Source of the DNA: Mesotaenium endlicherianum
Taxonomy: Eukaryota > Streptophyta > Zygnematophyceae > Zygnematales > Mesotaeniaceae
Assembly: GCA_009602735.1 (NCBI GenBank)
Contig: WELA01004388.1
Location: 717,323-781,322, forward strand
Length of the DNA: 64,000 nt
Direction of reading: 5' to 3'
The notes below the pieces were generated by a model. The model saw only the letters and a program-made list of their open reading frames with translations. It did not search any database and was not told the origin of the DNA. Numbering within the stretch: the first letter of the stretch is position 1; every line of letters starts with the position of its first letter. The translations under genes and the position numbers were made by a program. Below are positions 59,601-64,000 of the stretch, one piece after another.

Positions 59601-60906
59601 GGACTGACTAATGCTCCTGCAACCTTCATGGGTGCTATGAATGACATTTTCAGGCCTTATTTGGATGAATTTGTGCAAGTTGTCCTGGATGATATTTTAA
59701 TTTTCTCTAAAGATGAGACTCAGCACGCTGAACACTTAAAGACAGTCATGGACATTCTGAGAAGAAATGAGTTATATGCTAAAATGAGCAAGTGTGATTT
59801 CTTTGAGGAAAGTATTGAATTCTTAGGCCACGTTGTCAGTAAAGAGGGCATCAGTGTGGACCCTAAGAAAGTCCTGGCCAGTACCACAGTCTGTCTGTGA
59901 AGTTAGATCCTTCCTCGGGTTGGCTAACTACTATAGGAGATTTATTGAGAATTATTCTACAAACGCCAGTAAACTGACTGACCTTACTAAGAAAGACATA
60001 GGGTATGTGTGGGGGGAAGAACAGCAGGCTGCCTTCCAGACCCTTAAAGATGCCCTTTGTTCTGCCTCAGTGCTAGCCGTGTATGACCCCAGCAAACCGG
60101 TGCAGGTGGTCACTGATGCCTCTGACTTTGCCATGGGTGCTATTTTGTTGCAGCCTGCGGACAAAACCACAAAGGATGGTAAGGTAAGGCAGGAGTGGCA
60201 CCCTCTGTTGTACGAGTCTATGAAATTTAATCCAGCGGAGATTAATTACTCAGTGCATGATAAAAAGCTGCTAGCTATCATTCATGTGCTCAAACAGTGG
60301 AGAACGTACTTACATGGTAAAGCCTTTAAGGTGATTACAGATCATCTAGCTCTGACCCACTTTCAGAAGAAGTCCAAGCTGTTGAGGAGGGAGAACCGCT
60401 GGAGCCAGATGCTGGAGCAGTTCCAAGTCCAGATCGACTACAAACCAGGGAAGTTGAATCCTGCTGATGCACTCTCTATGTAACGATTTGAGCTTTTTAT
60501 TCGTATTTGGGACGTTTTCCCAATTACCTAAAATACGTTATACTATTTATCATAAGTTATTTGATAAATGATTGCATCACATTGAATTATTCGCCACACA
60601 CGTGTGCCGATTAATTCCCGGTCGATTGGCGAAACGACCGAGATACTATTGCAAAAAGCGTCGTAACGTAATTCGACTACTTCGCAAAAGTACGACATAG
60701 TTATTCATAAAGTTACTTTGCATAATTATGAGATGATAATTTAATTTATCATTGTTTGGTTAAGTTATTTTGATAGTCATTATTCCGAATAATGGACAAT
60801 CACAGATTTCGGATTACGACTAGTCGTAATACGAAGAAACTGTCGTATCATTAATACGAACAAACAGTCGTAAAGTCAAACGAAACGAAATATGCAAAGT
60901 CGCTTT

Positions 60907-60978
60907 GCACCCGAGCGGATTCGAACCCGCGACTTTCGTTTGAAACGTTCACACCTAACCGATTGGCCAAAGTAGCTT
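60907..60978 (-). other. tRNA-like segment in solo LTR copy B
   Basis: Minus strand: TTTGGCCAATCGGTTAGG (A-box/D-arm-like), a candidate anticodon loop TTTCAAA, then GCGGGTTCGAATCCGCT, a well-paired T-arm containing a good B-box GGTTCGAATCC at 60927-60917. The acceptor stem pairs only partly. It is conserved with copy A, so it predates both insertions. Confidence 0.6.
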
Positions 60979-61233
60979 TGTAAACTACCGGTTCATGACG
61001 AAAGCATGTGTACGCGACTCCGCGATCAATCGCGACTTTTTCGGAAAGTGGCGAGAACGCGAAAACGCCCGTTTGGCGCGAAACGGTTTTTCGGAAACCG
61101 TCGAAAAGTCTCCAAACGGCCAACTGCGCGTTTCGAGCATTCGGCCGAATGGGACACGTCCCTTTGACCGTTTTCGTTGAACATGAACCAGTGCCCTAGG
61201 TGGTGACTCGAAGCACTCCAGTGCCTCATGTTG

Positions 61234-61253
61234 TGCAGGTATAAATACCTGCA
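61234..61253 (+). promoter_or_regulatory. TATA box within a perfect palindrome (copy B)
   Basis: TGCAGGTATAAATACCTGCA has the same geometry as the copy A site, with TG to CA changes matched by compensating changes in the other arm. Confidence 0.7.
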
Positions 61254-63359
61254 GAGTCATTGTGAGTGCAACTCTCACAAGCACACATTCTACGTTAGTC
61301 TTCACTTTTGCTCTTTCGAGTATTTGTCAATTTCCACAAGTATACAGATTTTCCTCCCACTTGAATTAAATATTCCTTGAATACCAAGGAAAGATCCTCT
61401 CGAAAAGCAGAAACGTCACACTCTAGAAGACCTGACTTGCAAGAAAGGAACTTTAGTCAGCATGTTGTAGATAAAGTCCTGTGTGCACTAACTTCACTAA
61501 AGGTGAAAAAGTCCTTCCTTGAACAACTTAGGAAAGCCTACCTTTCTGACCCAACATTTGAGCCCAGCCCCACTACGGGTGTGTGTCGTGCTACTGCACT
61601 CGGGTATAAACTTAAGGGAGGGGTCTGGGTGACTGAAACCACTTCAGGCAGGCTGAAGCTGGTCATTCCTTATAACTTGGAATAAGGTCCCTTTTATTGA
61701 GTCAAGCACATGACAGTTTATTGGGTGGGCATTTGGGCCAGGCCAAAACTGTTGGCAAATTGGCAAGACATTATCATTGGGAGGGGTTGCCCCGAGAGGT
61801 CTTAAAATATGTGGAGTCCTGTGATCAGTGTCAAAGAAATTAGTCTAGGCGCACACCACCGGGAGGTGTCTTGCAACCGCTGCCCATCCCAGCGGGACGC
61901 TAGGAAACTATATCCATGGACTGGGTGGTCACACTGCCACGAACTGCTAATGGGCATGATTTGATACTGGTATTCGTGGATAAACTGACAAAAATGGTCA
62001 TTTTCATCCCCACAACTGTCAAAGTAACTGCACTCGAAACAGCGAGACAGTTCTACAACCATGTAGTATGCCAACATGGGCTACCCTCTAATATCGTCTC
62101 AGACCGAGACTCAAAATTTACCTTTAAGTTTTGGAGAGCTTTAATGGGGTTAATGGGAGTCAAACAGCTGCTCAGCACAGCAAACCACCCTCAAATTGAT
62201 GGGCAGATTGAAAGAACTAACTGAGTTCTGCAGGAGGTGCTGAGAGCATATATTAACCAAAAACAAGATAATTGGGATGACCTGTTGCCTCAAATTAAGT
62301 TTGCGGTCAACAGTGCGGTGCACGCGTCAACGGGCAAGACTCCTTTTGAACTCAGCCTGGGTAGAGTCCCTAAGTCTCCTTTAGATGTACTGGGGGAGTC
62401 TTTAACTGACCCTGAAGGGATTGACAATCCGGTTTTTCTCCAATTAACTCAGGAGTTTGCTGACACACTGTCAGTAGTCCAACAAAACCTGCACAAAGCC
62501 CAAGAAAACCAACAAAAATACGCTAATCAACACCGTCAGGAGCTGACATTTTCTAAGGGCGATTTAGTCAAACTGCATTCTCAGCACCTGTACCTCCTTG
62601 GTGTGGTCAAGAAAAAGCTTGGCCCTGTCTGGGTCGGTCCATACTCGGAAGTGCGTCGTGTCGGTCAGAATGCTTACAAACTGAACATGTCAGCAGACTA
62701 CAAGGGTCACCCGGTCTTTAATGTCTCCTTCCTGGAACCATACATCAAAGGTGATACACTGTTTACAGGTCGTCGGCTATTTGTCCAACCGGGACCGGTC
62801 CCCGCTGTCCGGGACGGCGACCCTGAGGAATATGAGGTTGATGAGATTTTAGACGCTCGCTCGGTCCGTCGCTCGTCTAATTATGTCATGAAGTACCTCA
62901 TCTGATGGAAGGGTTACGATGCCTCTGGGGACACTTGGGAGTTTAAAGACCGGCTGACCAATGCCAAAGGGGCGTTGAAACGGTTCCACCTTTGGGCGGC
63001 TGGGGCACCGCCCTAACTGTCCCTTCAGTAGACCTGGGAAGGTGACAGGAGCTCTTGTCTCCATATAAGTTGGAGGGGGATGTGACAGTTAGTGACAGTT
63101 GTGACAGGCAGCCCACCTTTAAGTTGGAGGGAGTGGTATTCTGTTTCGGGATCAGCCGGAAAATCTTTGATAACCATATTACACACTCAACCTGCGCTCA
63201 CACTCACTCTCTCTCTAACTCAATTTTTCCCTTATATTCACTCACACCAGGTATTTTACACTAGGAACTCTGCCGATCGCGTTCCTCTTCATCAAGGGCA
63301 CTCAGTAGCGGCAAAATATCATGACTTCACTAACTGCATTGTGTTTATGATTGAGCAGG

Positions 63360-64000
63360 ATGACTCAAAAGTCGGAACTCAAGAGGAAGAGAAGGGCGGA
63401 AGAGGCACATGCAGAATACTTGCAATTCCGTGGAGACATCGAATCATCCTCCATCTCCGCTCGGGAATCACAACGACTCCAACAACAGCGGGAGGCACAG
63501 AAGAAGAAGGAGGAAAAACAGGCCAGACTGAGGCAGGAAGAACTGGACAGGAAAGCTGCAGAGGAGGCCAAGAAAGCAGAGGAGGAGAGGCAAGCTGAGG
63601 AGAAGCGGAAGCAACAGGCTGAAGAAGAGCAGAGGAGAATCAGCAGCTACCGCTACACAGTAGTGGGCAAGGACTTCGATCTACTAGAGGAGGCCTTCAA
63701 GTATGCTCAGAGAAGTCGCAATGAGTCACAGAAGGATATCCTCCAGACGGAAGGGGAGACATCCGAAAACTTTGACAAGTATATAGAGGTCAGCACGGGA
63801 CTCCTCCTCTACCACGATTACGCCAGGATGGTAGGATATACGGTCAGAGAGGCCAAGGCAATGGCCCAGGTGAACAAAGCAGGGGCTATATCGATTCCTG
63901 GTGTCTGAGGGGAAGATAGGGTCATCAGGATGATCCCCATGGACGCGGACAACTTTAAGGACTCTACATCCCATAACAGGTTCAAGGCCATGTATAATGA
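63360..64000 (+). mobile_element. Extra ORF of chromovirus C3 (runs off the window)
   Basis: Starts MTQKSELKRKRRAEEAHAEY and is very close to the C1 version through the coiled coil and RYTVVGKDFDLLEEAFKYAQ. It is part of a broken copy; its end lies outside the window. Confidence 0.85.

Larger units (their letters stand above)
60479..61420 (+). mobile_element. Solo LTR-like element, copy B, inside chromovirus C3
   Basis: 942 bp, begins TGTAACGATTTGAGC and ends GAAACGTCACA, with an exact CTCTA target duplication (60474-60478 and 61421-61425). The ends, the 5-bp duplication and the lack of internal sequence indicate a solo LTR. It is homologous to copy A and contains the same tRNA-like and TATA-palindrome features. 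Confidence 0.9.
56691..64000 (+). mobile_element. Ty3/Gypsy chromovirus (copy C3), continuing past the window
   Basis: Same family as C1 and closer to it than C2 is. Parts: LTR sequence 56691-56786; PBS 56788-56799; gag 56821 to about 58296; retropepsin about 58575-58850; RT about 59235-59870; RNase H about 60100-60478; integrase about 61690-62600; chromodomain about 62830-62960; spacer with polypurine-like repeats at about 63066-63080 and 63118-63133; extra ORF from 63360. A solo LTR lies inside pol (60479-61420). It is broken (several breaks besides the insertion) and of intermediate age. Its 3' LTR is outside the window. Confidence 0.92.

Noticed and set aside
60907-60978. A working tRNA gene
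   Set aside because: The acceptor stem pairs poorly and the segment sits inside an LTR shared by two insertions. It was kept only as a tRNA-like relic.

Overview
The window looks like nuclear DNA of a streptophyte (plant-lineage) organism, most plausibly a charophycean alga such as Chara. Four things point there: the 3' end of a TIC236-type chloroplast import gene, a plant-type bHLH gene with GT-AG introns, Ty3 chromoviruses, and a short TTTAGGG-type motif. The species is an inference. Only two host genes are clear. Most of the window is nested, mostly broken LTR retrotransposons, with single-base N joins at 3182, 21792 and 37726.

Layout. 1-1320: last two visible exons of a TIC236-like gene (+). 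1321-6624: spacer with microsatellites and a 398-bp poly-C tract. 6625-8258: three-exon bHLH gene (+) of the land-plant subfamily VIII/RSL-HEC type. 9300-16490: a broken Ty3 element (-), then a scrap of another integrase. 17079-20775: three copies of an LTR-like dispersed repeat plus a chromovirus LTR piece. 20776-39525: a second, GC-rich Ty3 element (-), split in its integrase by a young, nearly whole chromovirus (21567-30398) with 5-bp target duplications. 39530-48206: an older chromovirus copy (+). 48430-49761: a 3' scrap of a further copy. 49762-54479: another Ty3 fossil (-) carrying a solo LTR and a hAT-type MITE. 54480-56640: non-coding LTR-like DNA. 56691-64000: a third chromovirus copy (+), holding a second solo LTR and running off the window.

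The outstanding content is the pair of related Ty3 elements at 9.3-16.5 kb and 20.8-39.5 kb. Both have a C5-cytosine DNA methyltransferase domain between protease and reverse transcriptase, and a PHD finger at the C-terminal end of the integrase. The layout is gag - protease - DNA methyltransferase - RT - RNase H - integrase - PHD: a retrotransposon with both a chromatin-mark writer and a likely reader. Retrotransposon-borne methyltransferases have been reported from charophytes and dinoflagellates (from memory). I do not recall the PHD pairing being described.

The chromoviruses are a different family. They have a chromodomain at the integrase end and a conserved extra coiled-coil ORF between pol and the 3' LTR. 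Polypurine-like repeats precede that ORF, and a conserved hairpin precedes the polypurine tract.
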